A stretch of DNA of 64,000 nucleotides from NCBI RefSeq assembly GCF_014200435.1, contig NZ_JACHBR010000001.1, positions 3,875,501 to 3,939,500 of the forward strand, written 5' to 3'. Made by a program: the position numbers and the translations under genes. The notes below the pieces were generated by a model that ran no database searches, was not told where the DNA came from, and was given only the letters and a program-made list of their open reading frames with translations. The DNA is from Sphaerisporangium krabiense (lineage in GTDB: Bacteria > Actinomycetota > Actinomycetes > Streptosporangiales > Streptosporangiaceae). Shown piece by piece: positions 17,019-24,631 of this stretch (the stretch's first letter is position 1; every line of letters begins with the position of its first letter).

Positions 17019-18642
17019 CCCCGGGGCACGGCGGGCCCTGGCGCGCGCCTGGCCCGCCGTGCTTCTGGTCGCGGTGCTCGCCGCCTGCACCTCCCCGGGC
17101 GTCCCGGCCGCGCGGCCGTCCCCGAGCCTCACGCCGTACACGCTCAAGGTGCTGAGCGGCAGCAACCTCGGGGACATGGCGCCGATCCTGCGCGAGGCCG
17201 CCGCGGCCACCGGGGTCACGGTGCGGCTCACCCAGGTGCCGAGCCTGGTCGGCACGCAGACGGTGCTCGACGGCAAGGCGGACGGCGTGTACGACGCCAC
17301 ATGGTTCGCCTCGGAGAACTACCTGCGGCTGTCCTCCTCCGCCGCCGCCCGTTACGACGGCTCAGCCGAGATCATGGGCTCGCCGGTGATCCTCGGTCTG
17401 CGCGCGGAGGCGGCGCGCCGCCTCGGCTGGGACCGGACGCCGGTGACGTGGGCCGACATCGCCCGCGCCGCGAGCCAGGGGAGGTTCACCTTCGGCATGG
17501 CCGACCCGGCCAAGACCCACGCCGGGCTGTCGGCGCTGGTCGCCGTGGCCACCGCCGTCGCCGGTCACGGCTCGGCCCTGCGGCGCGAGGACATCCCCCG
17601 GGTCTCGGCGGAGCTGTCCGGGCTGTTCCACGCGCAGGTGCTCAAGGCGGACTCGGCGGACTGGCTCACCGGCGCCTACCTGCGGCAGCTCCGCGGCGGG
17701 CAGCGGCCGGTCGCGGACGGGCTGATCACCTACGAATCCGAGCTGATCGCGTTCAACCGGGCCGCGCCGCCCGAGCAGCTCGTCCTGGTATATCCGTCGG
17801 ACGGCGTGATCACCGCCACCTATCCGCTCTCCCTGCTGGCCTCCGCGCCGGCCGCCAAGGACGCCTACCAGCGCCTGACCCGCTACCTTCGCACCCCACG
17901 CGTCCAGGACGAGATCATGCGGGTCACACACCGCCGCCCGATCATCGGCGGCGTGGCGCTGACCCCGGACCTCGCGGGGCACCGTCCGTTCCAGCTGCCC
18001 TTTCCCGCCTCGCTCGCCACCGTGGACGAGCTGGTCGGCGCCTACCGCGGCCGGCTGCGCCGCCCCGGGCGCACGATCTACGTGCTGGACACGTCCGGGT
18101 CGATGGAGGGGCGGCGCCTCGCCGCGCTGAAACGCGCCCTGTCGGCCCTGACCGGGGCGGACGACGACCTGGCCGCGCGTCTCAGCCGCTTCGAGACCCG
18201 CGAGCAGGTCACCTTCCTCCCCTTCGCCACGGTCCCGGGGCGGCCGGTGACGTTCCGCATCCCTGCGCGGGCGGCGGGGCCGGTGCTCGCGCGGATCCGC
18301 CGCCACATCGCCGACCTCAGGGCCGGGGGCGGCACCGCGGCGTACGACGCCGTCGTCGCGGCCTACCGGATCATCCGGGCCCAGCACGCCGAGGACCCTG
18401 CCCGCATCGAGTCGGTCGTCCTGCTCACCGACGGGCGGCGCACGGACGGCCTCGACCTCGCCGGGTTCACCCGCGTGTACCGGCGCTTTCCTGAGGGCGC
18501 GCCGCCCCTGTTCGCCGTCGTCTTCGGCGACTCGCGCAGGGCCGAGATGCGGAGACTGGCCGAGCTGACCGGCGGGCTGGCCTTCGACGCCGCCCCCGCC
18601 TCCCTGGCCGAGGTGTTCCAGAGGATCCGCGGCTACCAGTGA
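16990..18642 (+). CDS. Lipoprotein with solute-binding-like and von Willebrand factor A domains
   Basis: A 550-residue predicted lipoprotein. A basic N-terminus and hydrophobic stretch end in the lipobox LAAC. Residues about 45-350 resemble a type 2 solute-binding protein (YTLKVLSGSNLGDMAP, GLITYESELIAFN). Residues about 365-550 form a VWA domain with an intact MIDAS motif (YVLDTSGSM) and a downstream VVLLTDGRRTDG. It starts inside the preceding gene, so the two are translationally coupled. A similar layout, an ABC-like binding domain joined to VWA, recurs in actinobacteria without known function. Ligand-dependent protein-protein interaction at the cell surface is a reasonable inference. Confidence 0.8.
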   Translation: MPSKRNAPTSPGARRALARAWPAVLLVAVLAACTSPGVPAARPSPSLTPYTLKVLSGSNLGDMAPILREAAAATGVTVRLTQVPSLVGTQTVLDGKADGVYDATWFASENYLRLSSSAAARYDGSAEIMGSPVILGLRAEAARRLGWDRTPVTWADIARAASQGRFTFGMADPAKTHAGLSALVAVATAVAGHGSALRREDIPRVSAELSGLFHAQVLKADSADWLTGAYLRQLRGGQRPVADGLITYESELIAFNRAAPPEQLVLVYPSDGVITATYPLSLLASAPAAKDAYQRLTRYLRTPRVQDEIMRVTHRRPIIGGVALTPDLAGHRPFQLPFPASLATVDELVGAYRGRLRRPGRTIYVLDTSGSMEGRRLAALKRALSALTGADDDLAARLSRFETREQVTFLPFATVPGRPVTFRIPARAAGPVLARIRRHIADLRAGGGTAAYDAVVAAYRIIRAQHAEDPARIESVVLLTDGRRTDGLDLAGFTRVYRRFPEGAPPLFAVVFGDSRRAEMRRLAELTGGLAFDAAPASLAEVFQRIRGYQ

Positions 18643-18654
18643 CCCGCGGGGTCA
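18640..18654. terminator. Short palindrome joining two convergent stop codons
   Basis: TGACCC-GCG-GGGTCA: the left arm begins with the TGA stop of the VWA gene and the right arm ends with the complement of the TGA stop of the P450 gene. A 6-bp stem with a 3-base loop is weak, but it is placed where a shared bidirectional terminator would lie. The same design recurs at 20797-20811. Confidence 0.35.
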
Positions 18655-19854
18655 GACCTCCACGGGCAGGCTCTTGATGCCGTTGATGAAGTTGGAGCGC
18701 AGGCGCCGGGCCTCGCCGGTGCCGCGCAGGGTGGGGATGCGTTCCGCTATGGCCTCGAACAGGACGCGAAGCTCCAGCTTGGCGAGGTGGTTGCCCAGGC
18801 AGAAGTGGGCGCCTCCGCCGCCGAAGCCGATGTGCGGGTTGGGGTCGCGGGCGATGTCGAAGGTCCACGGGTCGGCGAAGACGTCCTCGTCGCGGTTGGC
18901 CGAGGTGTAGAACACGACGACCTTGTCGCCTTCCTTGATCTTCTTGCCGCGCAGGACCGTGTCGCGGGTGGCGGTGCGGCGGAACAGGTTCACCGGGGAG
19001 ACCCATCGCACGATCTCGTCGGCGGCCGTGCGGGCGAGGGAACGGTCGGCGACCAGGCGCTCCCACTGCTCGGGGTGCTCGAACAGGGCGAGCATGCCGC
19101 CCGAGGCCGCGTTACGCGTGGTCTCGTTGCCCGCCACGATGAGCAGCAGGACGAACAGGTCGAACTCGCTCTCGCTCAGCGTCTCGCCGTTCTCGTCCGG
19201 CTGGAGCAGCTTGGTGACGATGTCGGGGCGCGGGCGGGCGCGGCGTTCCTCGGCGAGCCTGTTGGCGTAGGCGTAGACCTCCATGGCCGCGTTGGCGCCG
19301 ACCGAGGGCTCGGTGGCGTACTCCGGGTCCTCGGAGCCCACCATGCGGTTGGACCACTCGAAGAGCTTGTCCCGGTCCTCGGGCGGAGCGCCGAGCAGCT
19401 CGCAGATGACGTACAGGGGGAGGGGCGCGGCGACGTCGCTGACGAAGTCGATCGCGCCCTTGGCGGCGACCTCGTCCAGCAGGTCGTGGCAGATGTCGCG
19501 GATGTGGGTTTCGAGGGCGTTGATCTGCCGGGGCGTGAAGCCGCGGTTCACCAGGGAACGCCTGCGGGTGTGCTCGGGCGGGTCCTGGTTGAGCATCATC
19601 ATGCGCTGGAGCTCCAGCTGCGGCTCCGGCAGCTCGTTGAACAGCGCGAGCCTGCGGCTGGAGGAGAAGAGGCCGGAGTTGCGTGAGACGTGGACGACGT
19701 CCTCGTGCTTGGTGACGGCCCAGAAGCCGGGCCAGCCGCGGACGGCGTCGCCCTCGTGCCAGAACATCGGATCGTTCGCGCGCAGCCACGTGAGCTGATC
19801 GTGCGGGGCGCCGTGCCGCGCGTAATGGTCCTGGTCGACGAGGTTGATTTCCAT
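18652..19854 (-). CDS. Cytochrome P450, CYP124/125/142-like (steroid or branched-lipid terminal hydroxylase group)
   Basis: A 400-residue P450 with the I-helix motif VAGNETTRN, the ExxR motif in DEIVRWVSP and the heme-binding FGGGGAHFCLGNHLAKLE. The tail (LRSNFINGIKSLPVEV) and the VVFYTSANRDEDVFADP segment resemble mycobacterial CYP124/CYP125, which oxidise the side-chain end of cholesterol and branched lipids. The ATG at 19854 gives the standard length and a GGTGG site precedes it. Upstream, a promoter overlapped by a KstR-type operator supports steroid-linked regulation. No ferredoxin or reductase gene is adjacent. The exact substrate cannot be named from sequence. Confidence 0.9.
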   Translation of the reverse strand: MEINLVDQDHYARHGAPHDQLTWLRANDPMFWHEGDAVRGWPGFWAVTKHEDVVHVSRNSGLFSSSRRLALFNELPEPQLELQRMMMLNQDPPEHTRRRSLVNRGFTPRQINALETHIRDICHDLLDEVAAKGAIDFVSDVAAPLPLYVICELLGAPPEDRDKLFEWSNRMVGSEDPEYATEPSVGANAAMEVYAYANRLAEERRARPRPDIVTKLLQPDENGETLSESEFDLFVLLLIVAGNETTRNAASGGMLALFEHPEQWERLVADRSLARTAADEIVRWVSPVNLFRRTATRDTVLRGKKIKEGDKVVVFYTSANRDEDVFADPWTFDIARDPNPHIGFGGGGAHFCLGNHLAKLELRVLFEAIAERIPTLRGTGEARRLRSNFINGIKSLPVEV

Positions 19855-19898
19855 ATGACCACCCAGGGCGTCGCTCAAGCGCTTGCTCGGACTATTTC

Positions 19899-19935
19899 TG
19901 GAACGTGTTCTATTATGACCCCCCTGTCGCGTCAA
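19899..19935 (-). promoter_or_regulatory. P450 promoter with overlapping KstR-type operator
   Basis: Reading leftward: -35 TTGACG (19935-19930), a 17-base spacer and -10 TAGAAC (19912-19907). The -10 lies inside TAGAACACGTTCCA (19912-19899), which fits TNNAACNNGTTNNA and carries the AACAC-GTT core reported for KstR sites in mycobacteria. Repressor binding would block RNA polymerase directly. The ATG is about 45 bases downstream. Confidence 0.65.
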
Positions 19936-20081
19936 GTCGCACGTCCGGCGACATGGCCTGGCTCCGCCGCATAGCCGTTCGTGGCCGGGTCGTCACGTTC
20001 CGGATGCTATCAGGGCAGGCGGGGGTGGTGCGCACCGATATTTCGGCATTTATCCGATTCGCCAGGTATGGGGAACAGCCG

Positions 20082-20098
20082 GGAAATGGATTTCCATT
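20082..20098. promoter_or_regulatory. Two nested palindromes upstream of the SOD-family gene
   Basis: GGAAAT-GG-ATTTCC (20082-20095) and AATGGA-TT-TCCATT (20085-20098) overlap, about 105 bases before the start codon of the SOD-family gene, within an AT-richer stretch of the 345-base gap 19855-20199. The shape recalls metalloregulator boxes, but no consensus match is claimed. Confidence 0.35.
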
Positions 20099-20199
20099 GT
20101 GCACTTTTAACGCCACATTGGCCCGATGGGCTGTCATATCCGGGTATATCGGCGAAAAAGCCCGGCGGCTCGGCCGGACGGCGAGGAAAGGACGCGCTC

Positions 20200-20799
20200 A
20201 TGAAGGCGGTACGTGCGGGATGGACGGGGACGGCCGCATTGCTCCTGGCGGTACTCGGAACGGGCGCCGCGGCCCCCGGCGCGCACAGCGGCCACGACCC
20301 GGTGCGGCCCGCCGGACAGGACCCGATCCTCACCCTCGGCCGGTTCGGCCCCTACACCTCCGGACAACACGCCACCACCTACGACGCCAAGCTCGTCCCG
20401 CCCGGCGCGGCCGTCGCCGTCGCCTACCTGCCCGGCGCGGACGGGCACTCCGTCATCCAGTTGCGCCTCCACGGGCTGCAGCCGAACCGCTCCTACGGCG
20501 CCCACGTGCACATGAAGCCCTGCGGCGCCAAGGGCGAGGACGCCGGCCCGCACTACCAGCACAAACAGGACCCCAAGTCCCCCTCCACCGACCCCGCCTA
20601 CGCCAACGCGGGCAACGAGGTCTGGCTCGACTTCACCACCGACGCCCACGGCGACGCCTCCGCGCGTACCGCGCCGGACTGGAGGTTCACCGACAGGCGC
20701 CCGCGCTCCGTCGTGATCCACGCCGAGCACACCCACACCGACGCCGGCCGCGCCGGCACCGCGGGACCCCGCCTGGCCTGCGTCAACGCCGAGTTCTGA
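20200..20799 (+). CDS. Superoxide dismutase (Cu/Zn) family secreted protein
   Basis: A 199-residue precursor with a signal peptide (basic start, then TAALLLAVLGTGAAAPGA). The mature part has the Cu/Zn SOD fold: QLRLHGLQPNRSYGAHVHMKPCG with the copper-ligand HxH pair, then GPHYQHKQDP and a late HAEHTHTD segment. The catalytic arginine region typical of true SODs is not clear, so it may be a CHRD/SOD-like protein rather than an efficient enzyme. The ATG at 20200 follows a GAGGAAAGGA site. It is convergent with the kinase gene and divergent from the P450. Confidence 0.75.
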   Translation: MKAVRAGWTGTAALLLAVLGTGAAAPGAHSGHDPVRPAGQDPILTLGRFGPYTSGQHATTYDAKLVPPGAAVAVAYLPGADGHSVIQLRLHGLQPNRSYGAHVHMKPCGAKGEDAGPHYQHKQDPKSPSTDPAYANAGNEVWLDFTTDAHGDASARTAPDWRFTDRRPRSVVIHAEHTHTDAGRAGTAGPRLACVNAEF

Positions 20800-20811
20800 C
20801 CCCGGAGGTCA
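20797..20811. terminator. Short palindrome joining two convergent stop codons
   Basis: TGACC-CCGGA-GGTCA: both outer triplets are stop codons, TGA of the SOD-family gene on the plus strand and TGA of the kinase gene on the minus strand. The stem is only 5 bp, so termination strength is doubtful. Confidence 0.3.
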
Positions 20812-22275
20812 GGAGGCGCGGGCGGCCGTGCCCGAGTACCGGGGCGCGGTCTCGCCCGCCCGCGTGACCCGGAACGTCAGCCGCCGCGCGGCCGAGGGGC
20901 TGACCGCCACCGTGCCGGGATAGCACTCCTCGCCGCGCACCTGGTCCAAGCGGTACGTCACCGTCGTGGCGTCGTGGCCGGTCCTGGTCAGCCGGCCGGT
21001 GCAGTGCAGGTCCTCGCCCCACAGCATGCGGCCCGGCGCGGACGGCCCCGACAGGCGCATCTCCACGGGGAACACCCGTCCCGCCGACGGGTACTCGGCG
21101 TCGCCCACCCATCGGCCCGTGTACGGGAACACGCCGGCCTCTGGCACGCGCGCGTTCGACCACCACATCGCGCCGGCCGCCGCCACGGTCACGAGCACGG
21201 TCCCGCCCGCGATGACGCCCGGCCACCACGGCCCGCGCCGCCCGGCCCGCCCGCCCGTCTCACCGGCGTGGCCGGGCTCCGCCTCCCGGACGGCGGCGTG
21301 GACGTCGTGGCGGGGGAGCGGAGCGGTCGACGCGGCGGCGTGGACGTCCTGACGGGGACGCGGCGAGGTCGACGCGTCGCTGGGGAGGTCCTGGCGGGGA
21401 AGGGGCGAGGTCGGCGCCGTCTCGGCGTCGGCCCGCTCGTCCGGCGCGGGCACCGCCGCCAGGACGTCCGCGCCCCTGCCGATGAGACGGCGCAGCACCT
21501 CCTCCGCGGTCGGGCGCCGCGCCGGGCTCTCCGCCAGGCACGCGACGACGACCTCCCGCAGCGGCCCGGTCAGCGGGTCCAGGTCGGCCTCGCCGAACAG
21601 GATGCGGCCGAGGATCGCCTCGTAGGAGTCGGCGGCGTAGGCGTGCCGCCCGCTGGCCGCGAACGCGACCGTGAGGGCCCAGCCGAACAGGTCGGCCGCC
21701 GGGCCGGCGCGCTCGCCCTTGAGCTGCTCGGGCGACAGGTACGCGGGCGTGCCCACCGGCACCCGGCCCGTCGTCACCGTCATGTCCATCAGGCGCGAGA
21801 TGCCGAAGTCGATGACCCGGGGGCCGTCCGCGCCGAGCAGCACGTTGCCCGGCTTGAAGTCGCGGTGGACGACCCCGGCCGCGTGGATCGCCGCCAGCGC
21901 GGTGGCCGTGCCGACCGCGATGCGGTCCAGGGCGCCGCCGGTCCTCGGCCCCTCGGCGCGGATGTGCTCCTGCAGCGAGACGCCCTCGACGTACTCGCTG
22001 ACGATGTACGGACGGTCGTCGTCGAGGTCGGCGTCCAGGACCTGCGCCGTGCAGAACGGCGCCACCCGCCGTACCGCCTCGACCTCGCCGGCGAACCTGC
22101 GGCGCGCCTTCTCGTCGTCGAGGCGCGAGTGCATCAGCTTGACGGCGACCCTGGCGCCCTCGGGGGAGGTGCCGAGGTAGACGGTGCCCTGGCCGCCTCT
22201 GCCGATCCGGCCGGCGATGGCGTACCTGCCGAGCTCCCGCGGGTCGCCGCTCAGGAGGGGACTCGGCGGTGACAT
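20809..22275 (-). CDS. Membrane Ser/Thr protein kinase with extracellular C-terminal domain
   Basis: A 488-residue receptor-type kinase. Residues about 17-270 are a Hanks-type kinase with the glycine loop GRIGRGGQGTVYLG, the lysine in VAVKLMH, catalytic HRDFKPGNVLL and DFGISRLMD. A charged juxtamembrane linker holds three copies of a PxPRxDVHAA-like repeat, followed by one membrane helix (GVIAGGTVLVTVAAAGAMWW) and an outer domain of about 115 residues with two cysteines (DLHCTGRL and GEECYPG) that could form a disulfide. No PASTA repeats are present. The ligand and substrates are unknown. The gene is convergent with the SOD-family gene. Confidence 0.9.
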   Translation of the reverse strand: MSPPSPLLSGDPRELGRYAIAGRIGRGGQGTVYLGTSPEGARVAVKLMHSRLDDEKARRRFAGEVEAVRRVAPFCTAQVLDADLDDDRPYIVSEYVEGVSLQEHIRAEGPRTGGALDRIAVGTATALAAIHAAGVVHRDFKPGNVLLGADGPRVIDFGISRLMDMTVTTGRVPVGTPAYLSPEQLKGERAGPAADLFGWALTVAFAASGRHAYAADSYEAILGRILFGEADLDPLTGPLREVVVACLAESPARRPTAEEVLRRLIGRGADVLAAVPAPDERADAETAPTSPLPRQDLPSDASTSPRPRQDVHAAASTAPLPRHDVHAAVREAEPGHAGETGGRAGRRGPWWPGVIAGGTVLVTVAAAGAMWWSNARVPEAGVFPYTGRWVGDAEYPSAGRVFPVEMRLSGPSAPGRMLWGEDLHCTGRLTRTGHDATTVTYRLDQVRGEECYPGTVAVSPSAARRLTFRVTRAGETAPRYSGTAARAS

Positions 22276-22327
22276 GTGTCCATCCCTACCACGTCGCGCC
22301 CCGCGCGTGGTCGTGATCGTCCTGCCG

Positions 22328-22744
22328 TCAGGCGCGGCGCGAGCGCAGCGCCTTCAGCACGGTCGTGTCCGCGTCGTCGCGCAGCTCGCCGTACTCCCGC
22401 GACTCCATCGGGCACAGCGCGACCCTGCCCTCGGCGTCGAACGCGAGCCCCCACCCGTACTTCTTGGGCAGGGGCGAGGCCCTGAGACACGCCTGCGACC
22501 GGGAGAAGAACTCGTCCCGCAGCGCCTGGCGACGATCCTCCGAAATATCCGGCATGTCCTGTCGCCTGAGCCAGGACTCGAAGAGCACGTCCTCCTGCGT
22601 GTACACATACGGACTGCCGGCCAGCATCTCGTACTGCACGACGGCGACGCTCCTGCGCCCACCCCGCCCCTCGGGAACGACCCCACTGCTCACCGGGCAG
22701 TCATCCGCCACCGCGATCAGCGTCTTGTAGTAATTGAGGTCCAC
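22328..22744 (-). CDS. DUF6157-family protein
   Basis: A 138-residue soluble protein with the conserved family segments LNYYKTLIAVADDCP, QYEMLAGSPYVYTQEDVLFE, SQACLRASPLPKKYGWG and the terminal KALRSRRA. The GTG at 22744 is preferred because a GGGAGGGG ribosome site lies just upstream and the protein then begins directly at the conserved DLNYYKT. The function of the family is unknown. The neighbours on either side, a kinase and a toxin-antitoxin-chaperone module, are separated by gaps and give no clear operon partner. Confidence 0.85.
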   Translation of the reverse strand: MDLNYYKTLIAVADDCPVSSGVVPEGRGGRRSVAVVQYEMLAGSPYVYTQEDVLFESWLRRQDMPDISEDRRQALRDEFFSRSQACLRASPLPKKYGWGLAFDAEGRVALCPMESREYGELRDDADTTVLKALRSRRA

Positions 22745-22836
22745 AACCCCTCCCAAACGCCCCCGAAACCGGCGTTCTGGGATTCTAGACGCCCACCGCA
22801 CCACGAGGGGCCGGGCGTGGAACGACGGCTTCCGCT

Positions 22837-23304
22837 CTAACCCGTCACATCGGCTTCGAGGCCACTCGCGGGCCGTAGCATCGGCAGCTGGAACGCGTGG
22901 ATGCGCAGACGGCCCAACACCGCCTGGACGGCCTCTCGCAGGTAGGGATAGACCTCGACCCAGGCGACCTGCTCGCCGAAGACCTTGAGCGCGGAGGTGT
23001 CCTCGGTCAACGCCTCATGGTCGGGGTCGCGCGGAACATAGGTCACCACCATGGAAACGCTGAACGTGACGATGCTTTCGTCGTCGCCGTCCAGAACCCT
23101 TCCGGTCAGGTCGAACTTGTACGAGAGCGAGCCGTCGGCGGTGGCGGCCGCGGAGGCCAGGGCCATCTTCAGTTCGACTCCGTCACCGGGCTTGAGTCGC
23201 TCCGCCGAGAAGGCCACGGGGGTGATGTCCTGGAGTTCGACCCGGTCGCTTATGCGTTCGACGAGGGCGTCGACGGCTCCTGGCGGTTCCTTGCCGGTCG
23301 TCAT
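22837..23304 (-). CDS. SecB-like chaperone of a toxin-antitoxin-chaperone module
   Basis: A 155-residue protein with the SecB fold pattern: RVELQDITPVAFSAER as first strand, LSYKFDLTGRVLDGDD, the hydrophobic strand TFSVSMVVTYVPRD, and the helix region VYPYLREAVQAVLGRLRI ending in FQLPMLRP. It resembles the solitary SecB-like proteins of actinobacteria such as Rv1957, which protect a HigA-type antitoxin, rather than the proteobacterial export chaperone. Its ATG overlaps the stop of the antitoxin gene (ATGA), so synthesis is coupled. It is the third gene in the toxin-antitoxin-chaperone order. Base composition is lower in GC than the flanks. Confidence 0.8.
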   Translation of the reverse strand: MTTGKEPPGAVDALVERISDRVELQDITPVAFSAERLKPGDGVELKMALASAAATADGSLSYKFDLTGRVLDGDDESIVTFSVSMVVTYVPRDPDHEALTEDTSALKVFGEQVAWVEVYPYLREAVQAVLGRLRIHAFQLPMLRPASGLEADVTG

Positions 23305-23834
23305 GTCGTGACCAGCGGGGCCGTGCCCAGCGATATGTAGGTCTCGGGAGAGGGGACACGCGGGTCCACGGGATGAACCTCCGCCACCAGTCGGATGCCG
23401 TTCGTGGTGCCGATGGGCGTGGAGTTCCATTCGACGAAAATGGGCCGACCTTCGCTCTCACGGGTCAGGAACACGCCCGATGCCGTCGCCTGAGGAACCC
23501 GGACGCGCCAGTCGCGGGTGGCCGGGCGCACCGCGCGCTGCTGGACGGTGGCGCTTCGCGGTTCTCCCGCCCGTACCAGCCGGACATCGGCCTCGAAGCC
23601 CATGGCGTGCAGATAGTCCGCGAGGGTGTTGATCCTCACGTTCCCGTCTCCGCGAAAGACCTGGTTCACCGCCGATCGCCGGAGTCCGAGCTCTTCCGCG
23701 ACCTCGCTCTGAGAAAGACCGCACAACTGAAGCGCCTGATGGAGCGTCGCCAGGACCTCGTGGCGGAGTCGCGCGGCGGCAAGGGCTCTCGCACCCCTGA
23801 CAGTGGCCGCGAATCGGTCGTACAGGTTTCTCAC
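23301..23834 (-). CDS. XRE-family HigA-like antitoxin with C-terminal extension
   Basis: A 177-residue protein. Residues about 25-75 hold a helix-turn-helix with the pattern GLSQSEVAEELGLRRSAVNQ followed by RINTLADYLHAMGF, as in HigA antitoxins. A C-terminal extension of about 90 residues (GRPIFVEWNSTPIGTTNGI among others) has no counterpart in minimal HigA proteins and could be the chaperone-addiction domain that requires the SecB-like partner. The GTG start overlaps the stop of the toxin gene and its own stop overlaps the chaperone start. It is expected to neutralise the toxin and repress the operon. Confidence 0.8.
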   Translation of the reverse strand: MRNLYDRFAATVRGARALAAARLRHEVLATLHQALQLCGLSQSEVAEELGLRRSAVNQVFRGDGNVRINTLADYLHAMGFEADVRLVRAGEPRSATVQQRAVRPATRDWRVRVPQATASGVFLTRESEGRPIFVEWNSTPIGTTNGIRLVAEVHPVDPRVPSPETYISLGTAPLVTT

Positions 23835-24247
23835 GACGCGAGGTCCTCCTTCCTGACCCAGACGGCCTCGTCGATGTGCTTCCTCGGCGTCTTCCAGGAC
23901 TTCTTCAGAAAGCCGCTGGTGAGCCGGATGGCCGCAGCGGAGGACCTGACGACGTCGAAGAACGGCAGGCGAACGTCCCCGGCCTTTATTTCCTTTATGC
24001 CATCACGGAGATCGTTGAGTTCCCGTGGCACCGGAAGCGAGCCGGTGTGGGCGTATCGCTCAAAACGGATCAGAATATCCGCGAGCCGCGTCGCGTCTTT
24101 CTTGCTACGCGAAGACTCGAGCATTCCGATGAAGCCATCTGCTCTGTACTCTCCATCGCGAGTTCGCGCTGCCTCGATCATCTTGGCGGGCCCCCACTCA
24201 TAGTAGATGCGACCGCAGTCCGGGCACGTCCCTCGCTGTACAGTCAA
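23831..24247 (-). CDS. HigB/RelE-superfamily (Gp49-like) toxin
   Basis: About 138 residues. The C-terminal half matches the HigB/phage Gp49-like fold: LNDLRDGIKEIKAGDVRLPF, then AAIRLTSGFLKKSWKTPRKH and the terminal DEAVWVRKEDLAS. The lysine-rich GFxKKxxKTP helix is the family hallmark and is linked to ribosome-dependent mRNA cleavage. An N-terminal extension carries a CPDCG pair, which is unusual. A GTG at 24268 opens the frame, but the TTG at 24247 is preferred because AGGAGG (24260-24255) sits 7 bases upstream. It is the first gene of the three-gene module. Confidence 0.78.
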   Translation of the reverse strand: MTVQRGTCPDCGRIYYEWGPAKMIEAARTRDGEYRADGFIGMLESSRSKKDATRLADILIRFERYAHTGSLPVPRELNDLRDGIKEIKAGDVRLPFFDVVRSSAAAIRLTSGFLKKSWKTPRKHIDEAVWVRKEDLAS

Positions 24248-24255
24248 AACTGTAC
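24238..24255 (-). promoter_or_regulatory. Inverted repeat enclosing the toxin start codon
   Basis: GTACAG-6 bases-CTGTAC is a perfect 6-bp inverted repeat. In the transcript the preferred TTG start falls in the loop and one arm touches the Shine-Dalgarno sequence. It may be an antitoxin operator, a translational hairpin, or both. It lies downstream of any promoter, which favours an RNA-level role. Confidence 0.45.
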
Positions 24256-24268
24256 CTCCTGTGGGCAC

Positions 24269-24631
24269 GGTTTGTCTTCACTAACCTTCAAAGACTTAAC
24301 CTTGCCACAGGAGATCGCGACGCTGTGATCGGTTGACCTGAATGGATGGCTATAGGGGTTGTTGTGCTGCGGCTTTCATCCTTGTCGCTCCTGGATGCGC
24401 TGTTTAGGTGCTTTGAGGGCCGCTTTACCTGTCCCCGAGTTGCTCGCTCCAGAGTCCCGCACGATAAGGGGACGCGCCTAATAGGGAATTAGGTGTTGTG
24501 AAATATGGGGGTACGCACCCAGCGTGCGTCCACCAGGTCGTCCAGGCGCGCGGATCGGCGCGCTCGACCGGCGCTACCTCGACATCCTGAGCGCGCGGGC
24601 TGAGGCGCGGGCGACGGGGGCGGTCTGCGTG
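24269..24631. other. Non-coding gap upstream of the toxin module
   Basis: About 360 bases of lower GC content than the flanks. A TAACCTT direct repeat (24282-24288 and 24297-24303, 15-base period) lies next to the toxin start and could be part of an operator. A short plus-strand stretch at about 24520-24650 reads as a plausible peptide (IGALDRRYLDILSARAEAR) ending in TAG near 24650, but it has no convincing start and may be a gene remnant. I see no tRNA and no terminator. Confidence 0.35.

Noticed and set aside
22837-23304. SecB-like gene as a general protein-export chaperone
   Set aside because: It is embedded in and translationally coupled to a toxin-antitoxin pair, and classical SecB is not a feature of actinobacteria.
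24301-24600. Possible tRNA gene or integration site in the low-GC gap
   Set aside because: No cloverleaf and no GGTTCGAATCC-like T-arm could be found.
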